From Halichondria panicea (taxonomy: Eukaryota > Porifera > Demospongiae > Suberitida > Halichondriidae), in contig NC_087380.1 in the NCBI RefSeq assembly GCF_963675165.1, positions 3,587,803 to 3,651,802 on the forward strand: DNA of 64,000 nucleotides, in the 5' to 3' direction. Shown here one piece after another: positions 1 through 10,687 of the stretch (its first letter is position 1; each line of letters opens with the position of its first letter). Position numbers and translations under genes: made by a program. The notes beneath the pieces were generated by a model that had not been told where the DNA came from, made no database searches, and was given only the letters and a program-made list of their open reading frames with translations.

Positions 1-3000
1 GCATACCTAACCCTGTCTGCCAGAGTCATAGATGTATGATTGCATGTTGTCTTGTAATATAGGTGCCGTTCGGGTGTGCTCTCCCACTGAGTTCTCACGG
101 ATTGGTGATGTTGTCCCTGTTGGGTGTACTGTTTGCATTCCGGAAGGACGTGTCGTAACGTTGAATTGCACCAGACAGAGTACCTTGGAGGTATCAGTTT
201 ACGAGTGGCGAAATGGTGCTGGTATAGTCGTGTCCACGTCACCTCTGCTCATTTCTGGCGCTAACAACAGCTACACTTGTAACACTACATACTTGGACCA
301 TTCTTCAGAAACCGTTGCCTCCGTGATTGCCTGTAAGTGAAAATCATTGGAGATTTTCATAATTTTCATGTGTCAGACTTCCATGAATTTGCTGCTATAG
401 CTACATAATTATTCACTCCATTGTTTGATTGGTAAACTCCACTATACAGACAGAGATGCTGTCACTTTCACTGCTCGAACTGCTGATGAATTTTTCTCTG
501 CACCCCTGATATACGATGGCTGCTCCAGGTATTCTGCTAACATAATTATATAGCCTTTGACATTACCAGGAGCAAATCATTCTAATATAATTATTGCTGT
601 GATGATTCTCAGGTTAAACAACCAGGTGGGACTTGAGAATATAGCTGTCTGTGCATTCGTTGGGGAGACGCTTGAACTAAACTGCGCTACTGATGACAAT
701 ATGGTTCCGTTAGAAATCACAGCTCCTGATGGGAGTATGGCCACTGGATCACTGATTGTGTCGAGTGTGGACATAGGTGACGAAGGAACTTACAGCTGTC
801 GACTGAGCAATGATCCAGGTCCTTGTGGGCTATCAACTGAGCAAAGAGAAGTGCGAGTATTCAGTTACTGTAAGTGCAATGCCACGAAAGGGTTTAACAC
901 ATACCTCAAACATCTTTTAGTAACCACGATATATTATCACCATCCCCATCTTCACTCCTATAGTCTTATCTTTGCGACACACTCGTGTTAATTCTTGGCA
1001 TAACTTCAGTAATTACAATTGACCTAATATGGCTTCTGTCAGCATCTTCATTGGTCATTGGTTAGGTCGACATCGTTGGCTCTCTGTTGCACATTCGTTA
1101 TGTATATAGAGTTCTCTAAACTGTTACAATTGACTAACTACAGCTCCCCATAATAAATTCTACATGAAATATCATCTTATGCTACTGTCTCATGCACTTT
1201 ATAATTGTAACTATAACAATTGTGTCTGTTTGGAATATGCCAGATAAGCGAGTGGATAAACCATACCTATAGTTTGTACATGTCCACCCACTCAACTGAG
1301 AAAATAGCGGGGCACATGATCGCATGCACAAATGATAACCACGCCCATAGCCATGGTAATGGTGCGCATTTAAGGGACATGCCTAATTATAGTAGAACTT
1401 TGACCCTGTTCAGAAATTAGCCGGATAATCGATTCTATGACTCCATACACACACATACAGATGTCCCTGAATCAATTAACCATACTGCTATCACTAGCAG
1501 CCTCATTTCCTTGCGTGCAGTGGAAATCACATTCATCATTCCAGCAGAAAATAATATCCCTATAGCTGAGTATCGCTACATCCTTTGCAGGAATGACTGT
1601 GCTAATTCCACAATTTCCACTGTAAGCACAGTGTCTAGGGGCAACAACATGCTTAGCTTCACTATCAGACAACTGATTCCAAACAGTCAGTATATTTTGA
1701 GGGTGTATGCTGTGAATGAGTTCACAGGCGGCACTACTCCTGTTGATGACGCTGATGCTCACATTTTCAATTCAGCAACTAAAGGTAAGAGATATCTTCA
1801 TGATTATGCTTGTACTGAATTGAGCAATAATTATGCTCGCTGCATCTATAACGCCTTGTTAGAATACACAACAGTACTACAGAACCGTATTTTATCGTTT
1901 ATCGTATTATATGCAGCTGATGGAAGACCAGTTAACCTGATAGTTTACTTATCTACTGACACTCATCTGGTATTGTCATGGACACTCCCAGCACTTGCAA
2001 CACAACCTGACGTCATCGTCATGGATTTCAACATCAGTTGGGGGAGGACTGGAGACCCATCGTCTAGTGATCTTCTACCATTCAGTCCCAGTACACCACA
2101 GCAAAGATTTGCTATACCCTCCATCCTTGAACCTTCCACTCGCTACACAATTGAAGTTATTGCTTACTACTCCGTTCCTTTCCTTATCAGTGATGGTGCT
2201 GCTATCATTGGAACAACACTGCCAAATGATCAAGGTAAAGTGAATGGCATTGTTATTTGATATTGTTACTTTCGATGTTCAATGCAGTACGTACTACTAC
2301 TTGTCCACCTGGTCGTGACTCCATCTGGGATGTCGAATGGCCTGAAACTGGAAGAAATGTGACTGTACAAGGAATATGTCCTCATCAGCTAGGCACAGAC
2401 GTTAGCGGTAAGCCAAAAAGACAGCTGTAACTTTTGCTATTATATTATTTACCGAGTATTGTAATGTTTATATAGGACAAGCCACTCGCTACTGTAACAG
2501 TGAAGGTGTGTGGGCTGACCCTGATGTACTACAATGTAAAAACATGGAGTTTATTAGTATTCTTGAGCAGGTATCTAAACAATACAAACAGATAATTATT
2601 TTGATTTGTGCCCAAATAGTTACATACAATGATCTTGATTGTTGTATATAGGTAACCAGTACTTCAAGCGAGGAGCTAGTAGAGCAAGCAGCTAATCTCA
2701 CCATGCAACTGGCCGCCATAACTCAGCCAAACGCGATCTCATTGCTTCCCTCCTCCCTAAATGCCACCAATCAAGTGCTAAGTCTGGTGATCAGTGCACT
2801 AAAAGAAGAGTCCACCACCACGGACGCTAATGAGGTAGGCGAGAAAAGGTAGTGTATATCTGGAGTATATACTGCATTGCTATATATAACAGTATAATCA
2901 TTTATACCACACTTACGTCACCACTAATTAATTTCATTGGTCAACAGCCCCGGGGCACAATATTTTTCATTTGTCCAAGAACAGAAAGGAGCCTTGCTTA

Positions 3001-6000
3001 ATGGTACTAAGACTCTAAAGCAACAGCAGAATCTGCTCTACAACAATATAGATTGCGTGCTAAGCCTCGACCCATGTACATTTTTGCCAAGAAGAGCTTG
3101 CATCTGCAGCAAAAGATGTTGAATGCACAATGCCAGTGGCAGATTCAGAAGGGGTTCTTCGGGTCCAATTGAACCCCCCATCTGAGACATAAGTGAGTGG
3201 GAGGCACTTAAGCAACTAGTTAGCAAGACGGTTTTCCTTTATTACTAGCACTTATCACTTATCTTTATTTCTTGTAAGTTTTGCAAAGCTTTGTTTGAGC
3301 AGTTTTTTACAAACTAAAAGGCTAAAAACTCTCTAGCGCATGCTGACTGTTTGAAGAAAGTGAAAACCTTTTTTTAGGTCAAGCGCATGCTCACTGTTTT
3401 GAACAACTGACGAGCCACTGGAACCCCCCTTTCAAGAATCCTAGATCCGCCACTGAATGCTCAGACTTAGGAAGCTCCTGAGCATCTGTACGAGTCGATT
3501 TGTTGCTTATAAGATGGTTAATGGCTGTAAAATCCGATATAGTCCTGCTCTTTTGCCGCAATATGCATCGTGTATTGGATTGTTGCTAGAGGGAGATCCT
3601 TTTATATAGTGCTGCGGTCACATGGTATATATAATATTATAAGTCAGATATAACTACACTTACCCAGACTCCGTATCTTGCTACCGTGGTTATATATCCC
3701 TCGGAGTATCCACAGTAGTTGAGGATATGTCAGAGTGCATATCCTCCTCGTAGGTGTGGTATATCCTATATACGTAGCAAAGATCACTGTTTTACATGAA
3801 GGTAGATCTATACCATCAAACAGGAAGCAAATTTAACCAGTAGAACGTTTTCACCAGCTTATAGTGGATGTTCTGAACAATGTGTTGGAGATAAACAACT
3901 CCCAGGGATGGAATGACTTACAGTCTGTAAGTCTATAGTATCAAATTAGAGTGTTATGCTAAAGACTTTCTCTTTCATGTAATATTATAGACTGATGCAG
4001 GAAGTCAAGTGTTGCTGGACAATGCTGAGAGACTGGGTGTTCTGTTGGCTAGGTCACAGAACGCTAATGGAACTATTGAGCCAGTTAGAGTGTCCAGGCC
4101 TAACATTGGTAAGAGGGTATAGTTATGATGTTCACTGCTCATTAATGGACACAGCCATTTCTTCAAGTTTGATTAACATCTCCAAAGACATCACGAAAGA
4201 CATCACTTTTCCTCAAATAGAAGATTTGGTCAATTACACAAACTCATCCACTCTGGTACCTGCCGCTATTCGGATATCCTCAGCATTGTTGGCAGACAGA
4301 CTGGACGAACAAAAAAACACTGGTACAGTAAATTTGGAAGTTATCATTAAAATAATATGCACTTATGAGTTTGGTTTTATAGCTATCCCAACTGTTTTCA
4401 TTCTCTTCCAAAACCTTGGCTCGTTTCTGCCTACCCCCACTGATGGTCTCAGTAATACCACCCAGGGGGCATCAGTTGTCATCTCATCTCAGGTAGGGGA
4501 GCGGGGGAATGGTCGACCCTCCCAGACACTCCAACAATCCCCTTTGTCTCTCAACTTCACTTTCAATGAAGTGAGCAACTGAGTCAAATTTTATGTGCCA
4601 TAATAAGATTATATTGATTCCACTTTAAATTATAGGTTGAAAACCCAGAAAATTATCGTTGCGTGTTCTGGAACTTCTCTGAGCCGTATGTTGCAAAATT
4701 AACACAGTCTGACTATTTATTGTGAAGCATGCAGAGTTGGCAATGGTGGCTGGATCAGTGATGGAGTATCAACTATCAACAATGCTACTGAGGGATCCAC
4801 AACTACTGTTCAGTGTTCTAGTACTCATCTCACTAGCTTTGCTGTCTTAGTGGATCTGGGAGGACCAAAGGTATCAATACAAATTATGCACTCCATATTG
4901 TACCAATATTTATTATGCATTTTTTTGCTAACAGAATAGTTCTCTTGTTGAACGCAAAATTCTTGATGTTGTTTCCTATGCCGGCTGCTCTATCTCTGTG
5001 GTCTGTCTCATAGTAGCTGTCATCTTTTTCCTTGCTCAAGGGTGTGTGTGAGCTCGTACTGTCATATACCATACATGTGGGCCTTACAAAATAATATACT
5101 GTGGTTGTCAGCTTACACACTATAGAGTGTATATATAGTGTTCTACTAAAAAATGTGGTGTGACTAAGATTTATATTAGATAAAAAGATATCTTTTTTAT
5201 GGCGTGTAATTTAAGTCAGTATTGTGCCGGTTATTTTTCCGGGGCAAAAAGGTTTTACTGGGACATTTGCCGCGGCAAAAAAGTTTGGTTTGCTAAATAC
5301 CAGGACGATTGCCCCGGCAAAAAGCAACATTTTTTGGATGGGTAAATACCGCTCCAGAATGCTTACTGAGCCATTTACCGTGGCAAAAAATTTACCAGGC
5401 CTTTTTCCACGGCAAAAATATTTACCAGGCCAGATCTAATCATCCCGTGATGTGCACCTGATCTGCCTCGTGGTGTACATTATTGTACTATGGATGTTGT
5501 GATCTCGTTATTGGCTGCCTTTCAGCTTTCAGAGAGTTAATAAGTAGATAATGTAGTCTTGTACAGCTCAAACCACCATGGATTGCATTTACTGGCACAG
5601 CTCAAACCACCATGGACTCCGTTTACTGGCAAGAGTATCATATCTGAAGCAAAACATTTATCTCTGTGACCCAACAAAGAAGTTGTGTTAATCGTTTCTT
5701 TGTTTTATAAAAGTGAACAACAAAAACTGTACACCCAATCAATATATAATCGGGATTAATGAGGGAAGGAGGAGAGACAGGAAAACAATGGGGAAGTACA
5801 ATTCTTTAGCAGACAAAAAGTCTGCGGCAACTGGCCTGGTAAATGTTTTTGCGGTTGCAAACATTCTGGAGCGGAATTTACCCATCCACAAAATTTTGAT
5901 TTTTTGCCGCGGCAATCGTCCCGGTATTTAGCGAGCCAAACCGTTTTGCCACGGCAATTTTCCCGGCAAATGTCCCAGTAAAACCTTTTTACCCCGGCAC

Positions 6001-7686
6001 AATACTGACTCAAATTACACGCCATATCTTTTACACACATGCAGAAAACAACTCTTCAACAAAGTCCACTACTTTGTTCATCTCAACTTCTCCATTTCTT
6101 TGTTGCTGGCTTTCTTAGTGTTTATTGTTGGAATTGACACTGCAGTTGGAAATAGGGTAACAGGCAATGGCCAAGCCAATAAAGTTTGTTATCAGAAAGT
6201 CTTTTCTTCTCTTAGGTTGGCTGTGCCTTTGTGACTGCCCTCCTTCATTACCTATTCCTGGCAGTGTTCTGTTGGATGTTGTGTGAGGGAGTCATGCTCT
6301 ATCTATTGTTGGTGGCCGTGTTCAGTGCAGTAACACGGAAGTGGTGGTTTTTTCTTATGCTTGGATACTGTAAGTAATGCCAATTGTTGCTATGACTGCA
6401 TGTGTATATATACTACATATTCCCTTTAGTACTTCCCCTGCCCTTTGTGTTAGTCACTGTGGCCGTTAGGTGGCGCTACTATGGTATAGCAGAAACTGAA
6501 CAATCAGAATTGTGAGTGATTGATAGTCTGTATTTTCTCATGACTCTGTTGTGAATGCAGCTGCTGGTTGACAACTCGGGATGGGACAATCTTTGGTTTT
6601 GTTGCTCCAATGCTGGCAGTTATTGTGGTGAGTGTACACCACAATCTATTATACTTGTGATCTATACACTATCAACACTCTCAGATCAACATCGTTTTTT
6701 TGGTATTCATTTTGAAGTCGCTTTGGAAGAACAAAAAAAGTGCTGCTAAGCGAATGGAAAAGGAGGAGAGTAATTTTGAACTTGTCAAGTTAAGCAATAA
6801 TGCTATATTACTGCATGTGCTAGCTCATGAATATATTGCAGGTCTCTACTGCAGGGCGTAGTTGTTCTCCAGCCCCTGCTGGGCCTCACATGGGCATTTG
6901 GACTGCTCACACTCGTCAGAAACACTTCAGCTTTCGTCTGGATATTCACCATCCTCAATTCACTCCAGGTGAAGTGACAACTCTAGTGTTATCATTGACT
7001 TGATACTTAATAATTTTTATATAGGGAGTGGCTGTTTTGTTCTTCCATGTTATAAGGAATGATCAGGTAAGGTGAATAGTATATTTATAATTGCTGCACC
7101 ATTTTGTACAAAGGTGAAGCAAAAGATCAACTACTGGTGCATGAAGTTGTTCCGTCCTTCTACAATTTCAAGATATGATACCGTAAGTGTTAAATCGCCT
7201 TGGATAAATTTTAACATGCTCTTCTTTACTGCAGACTGGAATGTCTAACCTTACAAGTGAAAGCTTAAAAGGTAGATTTTTGATGTAGAATAATTAAGCA
7301 CCTCTTATGCACAGTAGCTAATTGAACACCAAATTTTTGCAGACACAAGCACCCTAAAATCCACTCTCCCAAGCGGAATAACGCTGCCCCTATCTGAGCA
7401 TTCGGAGCAGTCACAGTACTCTCAGCTTCCTATCACTGAAACCAAGATGGAACTAGCAAATGAGGCTGATGACGTAATGGTGGGACAATTACAACCTGTC
7501 TAATATTACAACTGATTGTATTTTTATGTAAAGGAGGCTGTTGCTGATTCACTGGACACTAAGGTCGATCTTAAGCATGATAGTAATGCTACAGAGGACC
7601 TCAGTAATCTAGTGGACTCTAAGGATGACGAAAAAATGGACATGATTGTGGACAAGACAACAACTCTCACTAATAAAGATGTCTAG
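1..7686 (+). CDS. Adhesion GPCR A1 (Ig-FN3-HormR-GAIN-7TM), 5' part off window
   Basis: Predicted plasma-membrane adhesion-class (B2) GPCR, joined from 26 exons with consistent phases: 63-332, 450-528, 613-869, 1461-1784, 1917-2234, 2288-2407, 2476-2570, 2652-2834, 3858-3926, 3991-4108, 4155-4322, 4383-4570, 4636-4685, 4735-4870, 4935-5041, 6045-6156, 6216-6369, 6430-6511, 6561-6627, 6685-6788, 6842-6968, 7025-7066, 7114-7182, 7235-7271, 7343-7479, 7534-7686. The first and third exons encode Ig-like domains (Cys...Trp...Tyr-x-Cys), the fourth and fifth FN3 domains, the sixth and seventh a HormR-like Cys/Trp module, then a GAIN domain. The GPS reads ...QCSSTHLTSFAVLVD, so the HL/T cleavage site and tethered-agonist region are present. 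Seven TM segments follow with WMLCEG in TM3, FCWL in ECL2 and LLGLTWAFG in TM6. The tail is acidic. The signal peptide and first three exons seen in A2 lie left of the window. The donor at 6789 (GTTAAG) is weak. Confidence 0.85.
3134..3455. mobile_element. CAGTGG-type MITE in A1 intron
   Basis: A 322-bp element whose ends are inverted copies beginning CAGTGGCRGAT and leading into a run of G. It is flanked on both sides by AATGC, a likely 5-bp target-site duplication. No coding capacity. The same insertion sits in A2 (37779-38098), so it predates the inverted duplication. Confidence 0.75.
3456..3857. other. A1 intron segment, no gene seen
   Basis: About 400 bp of AT-rich intron between the MITE and the next A1 exon. 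It holds short inverted stretches around ATATCC/GGATAT (3695-3775) and is shared with A2. I see no coding exon or classifiable element. Confidence 0.5.
5199..6025. mobile_element. Foldback element with GCGGCAAA motifs in A1 TM1/TM2 intron
   Basis: An 827-bp element bounded by ATGGCGTGTAATTTAAGTC and its inverted copy. Both arms carry degenerate repeats around CCGCGGCAAAAA and GGTAAATATTTTTGCC. An imperfect 8-bp target duplication (ATCTTTTW) flanks it, clearest in the A2 copy. The centre (about 5420-5720) is ordinary AT-rich sequence. No transposase ORF. The family is not recognised; hAT- or P-like mobilisation would fit an 8-bp duplication. Confidence 0.7.
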
Positions 7687-8310
7687 TAGCTTTGTTGGTG
7701 AAAACAATATATAGTGCATGGACAAAGAAATCTAACAATTAATGCTGCAGATTGCAGAAGCTGCCAGAAAGGATTGTATGCATGTGTGACTGAATTTAAG
7801 TTTAGCATAATTATATCTAGAGTACAAAATTAGTGTGTTTAGCATAATATTATACGTATAATATAGAGCGTAAATTTTGTGGAATGGCCTCCAAAAGCGT
7901 TTCCTTTAATAAGTTTCGTGGGTTGACTGCTTATCGAAAACACTCCCAGGCCATGCCTTGATCTTTCTAGAATAATTTTTGTGTAGGATTGCTAACCCAC
8001 GAAAACAGCAAAAATGAAAAGTTCGCGCTATAGTGACCGGCGGTGCATGTGTTACACTAGACATTTGATAGACAAAATGCATTGTTGTACCTTCAACTTA
8101 ATGTTTGATAATCATCATCTATAATAGTACCGGCTTGATTTGGCCATATGTGACTCCTCTTGACTATACCATACTATATTTAAATTACATACAAAAGCAA
8201 CAGTTTATGTTTATTTCCAGATTGATGTGGTGAACTGATCTAACAGTATAATTATACAACCCTTAATTGAGTATTTTTAGGTGTTACATTATAATATATA
8301 CAGACTCTAT

Positions 8311-8660
8311 AGCCCTGTTTACACCAGGCCTTTAATCCGGGTTGGAATCTGGATTAAACCTAACCGCGTTCGTGTACGGCCTTAATTATCCGGGTTCTAA
8401 TCCGGATTAGCCAACCCACTTCTGGAGGTGGTGCAGTTGTGTCAGAAGCGGTTTAGCTGTGAGTAAGCACAAAGGCTATAAGCTTATAACTAGCTAATTC
8501 TGAGGTGTTGTACTGTTCGTGGGTGTTTTTAGAGTAAGCCTGTAGCTTCCTATCAGCCAATGTTTGCGCAAATGCAATTAGTGGTCGTTTTACTATGCCC
8601 ACTACTAAAAAAAATCTGACTCTCATTCAACCCAGATTAGGTGTCGTGTAAACGGGGCTT
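8311..8660. mobile_element. AGCCCTGTTTACAC MITE
   Basis: Ends are inverted: AGCCCTGTTTACAC on the left and GTGTAAACGGGGCT on the right, with TA-rich flanks. Inside are diverged copies of TAATCCGGRTT. A 3' fragment of the same family (GCGTGTAAACAGGGCT) lies in the B introns near 15200-15285 and 50475-50533. Confidence 0.65.
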
Positions 8661-9359
8661 ATAGTACCCTGTTTAGTTGTGAACAAGAGGAAGATAAGAT
8701 TGTGGAAAGTCATGCAGTGTAATGCTGCATGCATAACTCTCAGCAAATCTCCCTCAAAATAGTTACTACTATATATAGGCGCTGCATATAATTATGTCCA
8801 ACAGTCGATTTTTCAGACAGTAGAATGAGACATGTAGACATTTTAAGCTCCTGAAGATTATTTGTAGCCTTTTTTGCATACATACAAGAAGTATGCTTAT
8901 TCATACATTATCACATGCTTGTTTCCTTACAGGATATCGCAGCCTTACTAATTAAAGACCGTGAATACTATATACAACTGAAATTTGTGGTTGATAACTT
9001 ATATAGATCTAGACGTCTAGATGATTTCATGCCTATAGTATATAAGTGTATAATCCCAAATGATAGCACTGCATGTGCTTGTTATGGATATAACCTCAAC
9101 ACAACAAGGCAGTAGTTTCAAATTTGGCAGATTTTGATGTTAATGCTTCGTTGTTTAATAAAGCGAGCAGAAGTTAAGAACCTGCACGTTGGCCTAGATG
9201 TACACGTGGCTTGGACTCAAGGCTGCGTGTAGACTCACTTAAATTAATGCCGAGGGTTTGCACTTCAGTGCTCTAGTGCATATTGACTGCTCACAATAAT
9301 TGTAAACTATAGTTATAATCATCTCACTTTCATCAGCCTTAGACATTCTTACAATTAAA

Positions 9360-9492
9360 TTTTGTGATCATGTCAGTATCAGTGCAGTTGCCAAATTATC
9401 AAGAATTGAAAGCCAAAATGTTTATGTCAGTATCCGAGGAATTGTAACATTATCAAGAATTGAAAGCCAAAATATTTATATTATGTCAGTGT
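9360..9492. repeat. About 60-bp tandem repeat (B1 upstream)
   Basis: Two to three copies of a unit containing ATGTCAGTATCCGAGGAATT and TATCAAGAATTGAAAGCCAA. The corresponding block before B2 (44560-44740) has an extra, more regular unit, so the array differs in copy number between duplicates. Confidence 0.65.
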
Positions 9493-10028
9493 CTGAGGAC
9501 AAACATACGTGCGTCACATTCATTGTTTACAATAGATGTGTGCGCATGCATAATTATAGGTGGATTAATGTATATAGCCCACCAGTGGGTCTGTTTGTCT
9601 CTGCTCTGTATATGGCATCACTACCATAGCAACCATATATTGCACTGCATTATATGGCACTAATGCACTGCAGGGATTATAATGCTTTTGGGACTTATGC
9701 CCCACTGTCCCACCCAATAACTCATTAATTTGGGTCCCTTTTATAGGCTACTATACCCACTACCTTTTCCATTAGAATTTACTCTGGAATTCATGTATTC
9801 ACTAAAATTCACTCAAAACACATGTCTTTTATAGGGAAAAAACTTGACTAATCAGAAGAGTTTGACGTCATTGGGCAACAAGTTAGTTATTGCAAGTGCC
9901 CTCTGCGGCCCTCGGGCATTATGTCATCCAGTGCAATATAATTATGGCATGTTGCACTCGTGCTGGACAATAACTAATACATAAAGCACTACAGCCAAGT
10001 GGCCCGAGTACCATATTTTGTATGCTCC

Positions 10029-10290
10029 ATGCAAGCTCTCTGCTGTAATACTAATCATCAGATCTAGCTTATAGAGTGCATGTCTAATTAGCTTATACAC
10101 TGCTATACAATTTGCACAGCACTCCACCCGTTGTGAGACATTCTATAGAACCACTGCCTGCGGGCTCTCTGCTGTAATACTAATCATCAGTGCATGTCTA
10201 ATTAGCACATACACTATGACACTACACAATTTGCACAGCACTCCAGGACCACGGACCACGATTGTGAGACATTCTATAGAACCACTGCAG
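10029..10290. repeat. 130-bp tandem duplication
   Basis: Two adjacent units each run from CTCTCTGCTGTAATACTAAT to GACATTCTATAGAACCACTG, with small indels between them. The pair is preserved upstream of B2 (about 45298-45552), so it predates the segmental duplication. Confidence 0.75.
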
Positions 10291-10350
10291 ACAGTTTAGC
10301 ACTATACTTGGGCTTTATGTAAGTTAGACGTTGTTGAAAAGATAATTATA

Positions 10351-10552
10351 CAGTGGAACCTCCGTTAACAACTACCTCCGAATAAAGGCCAGCTGCTATA
10401 TAACGGCCAGGCACCCAGGTCCTAAATGAACAGTTTGTGTACAAAACAACCTCTCAACAAAGACCAAAACATTGTATAAAGGCCAAAACATTGTATAAAG
10501 GCCAAAACATTGTTCCCTAAAGGTGTCTGCATGTTATAGAGAGGTTCCACTG
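10351..10552. mobile_element. Tigger/pogo-like MITE (CAGTGGAACCTC)
   Basis: Terminal inverted repeats CAGTGGAACCTC / GAGGTTCCACTG with TA on both flanks, typical of Tc1/mariner-pogo non-autonomous elements. Inside are repeats of AAAGGCCAAAACATTGT. The orthologous insertion is at 45617-45807. It sits just upstream of the B1 promoter region. Confidence 0.75.
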
Positions 10553-10622
10553 TATCTACAATAATGTGTGGCTTATAAAACGTTCAGATTTGTGCGGTTG
10601 ATAGAAGTATAGTGAGAGTTAG

Positions 10623-10632
10623 TATATAAATA
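10623..10632 (+). promoter_or_regulatory. TATA-box candidate for B1
   Basis: TATATAAATA about 56-65 bp before the B1 start codon. The same motif at the same spacing precedes B2 (45878-45887). Confidence 0.45.
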
Positions 10633-10687
10633 GCAATCCAACTGCATGTGCACATACATGCATGGACATGTTATATCATACTATAGA

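Larger units (their letters stand above)
1..7974. repeat. Left arm of long inverted duplication (A1 arm)
   Basis: This stretch matches the reverse complement of 33269-41159 at about 97% or better by eye, through exons, introns and inserted elements. Position 1 pairs with 41159, so the true outer boundary is not visible on this side. The inner boundary is sharp, about 290 bp past the A1 stop, where the other arm switches to B-family sequence. Confidence 0.9.
7687..10622. other. Intergenic region A1 to B1
   Basis: About 2.9 kb with no supported gene. It holds the end of the A duplication (7974), a MITE at 8311-8660, a diverged repeat at 9121-9310 related to 58033-58270, a small tandem repeat at 9360-9490, a 130-bp tandem duplication at 10029-10290 and a Tigger-like MITE at 10351-10552. 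The B-C direct duplication begins near 9303. Confidence 0.7.

Noticed and set aside
2937-3226. Small ORFs in the A intron near the MITE
   Set aside because: No splice support and no family signal; the region is mostly element-derived.
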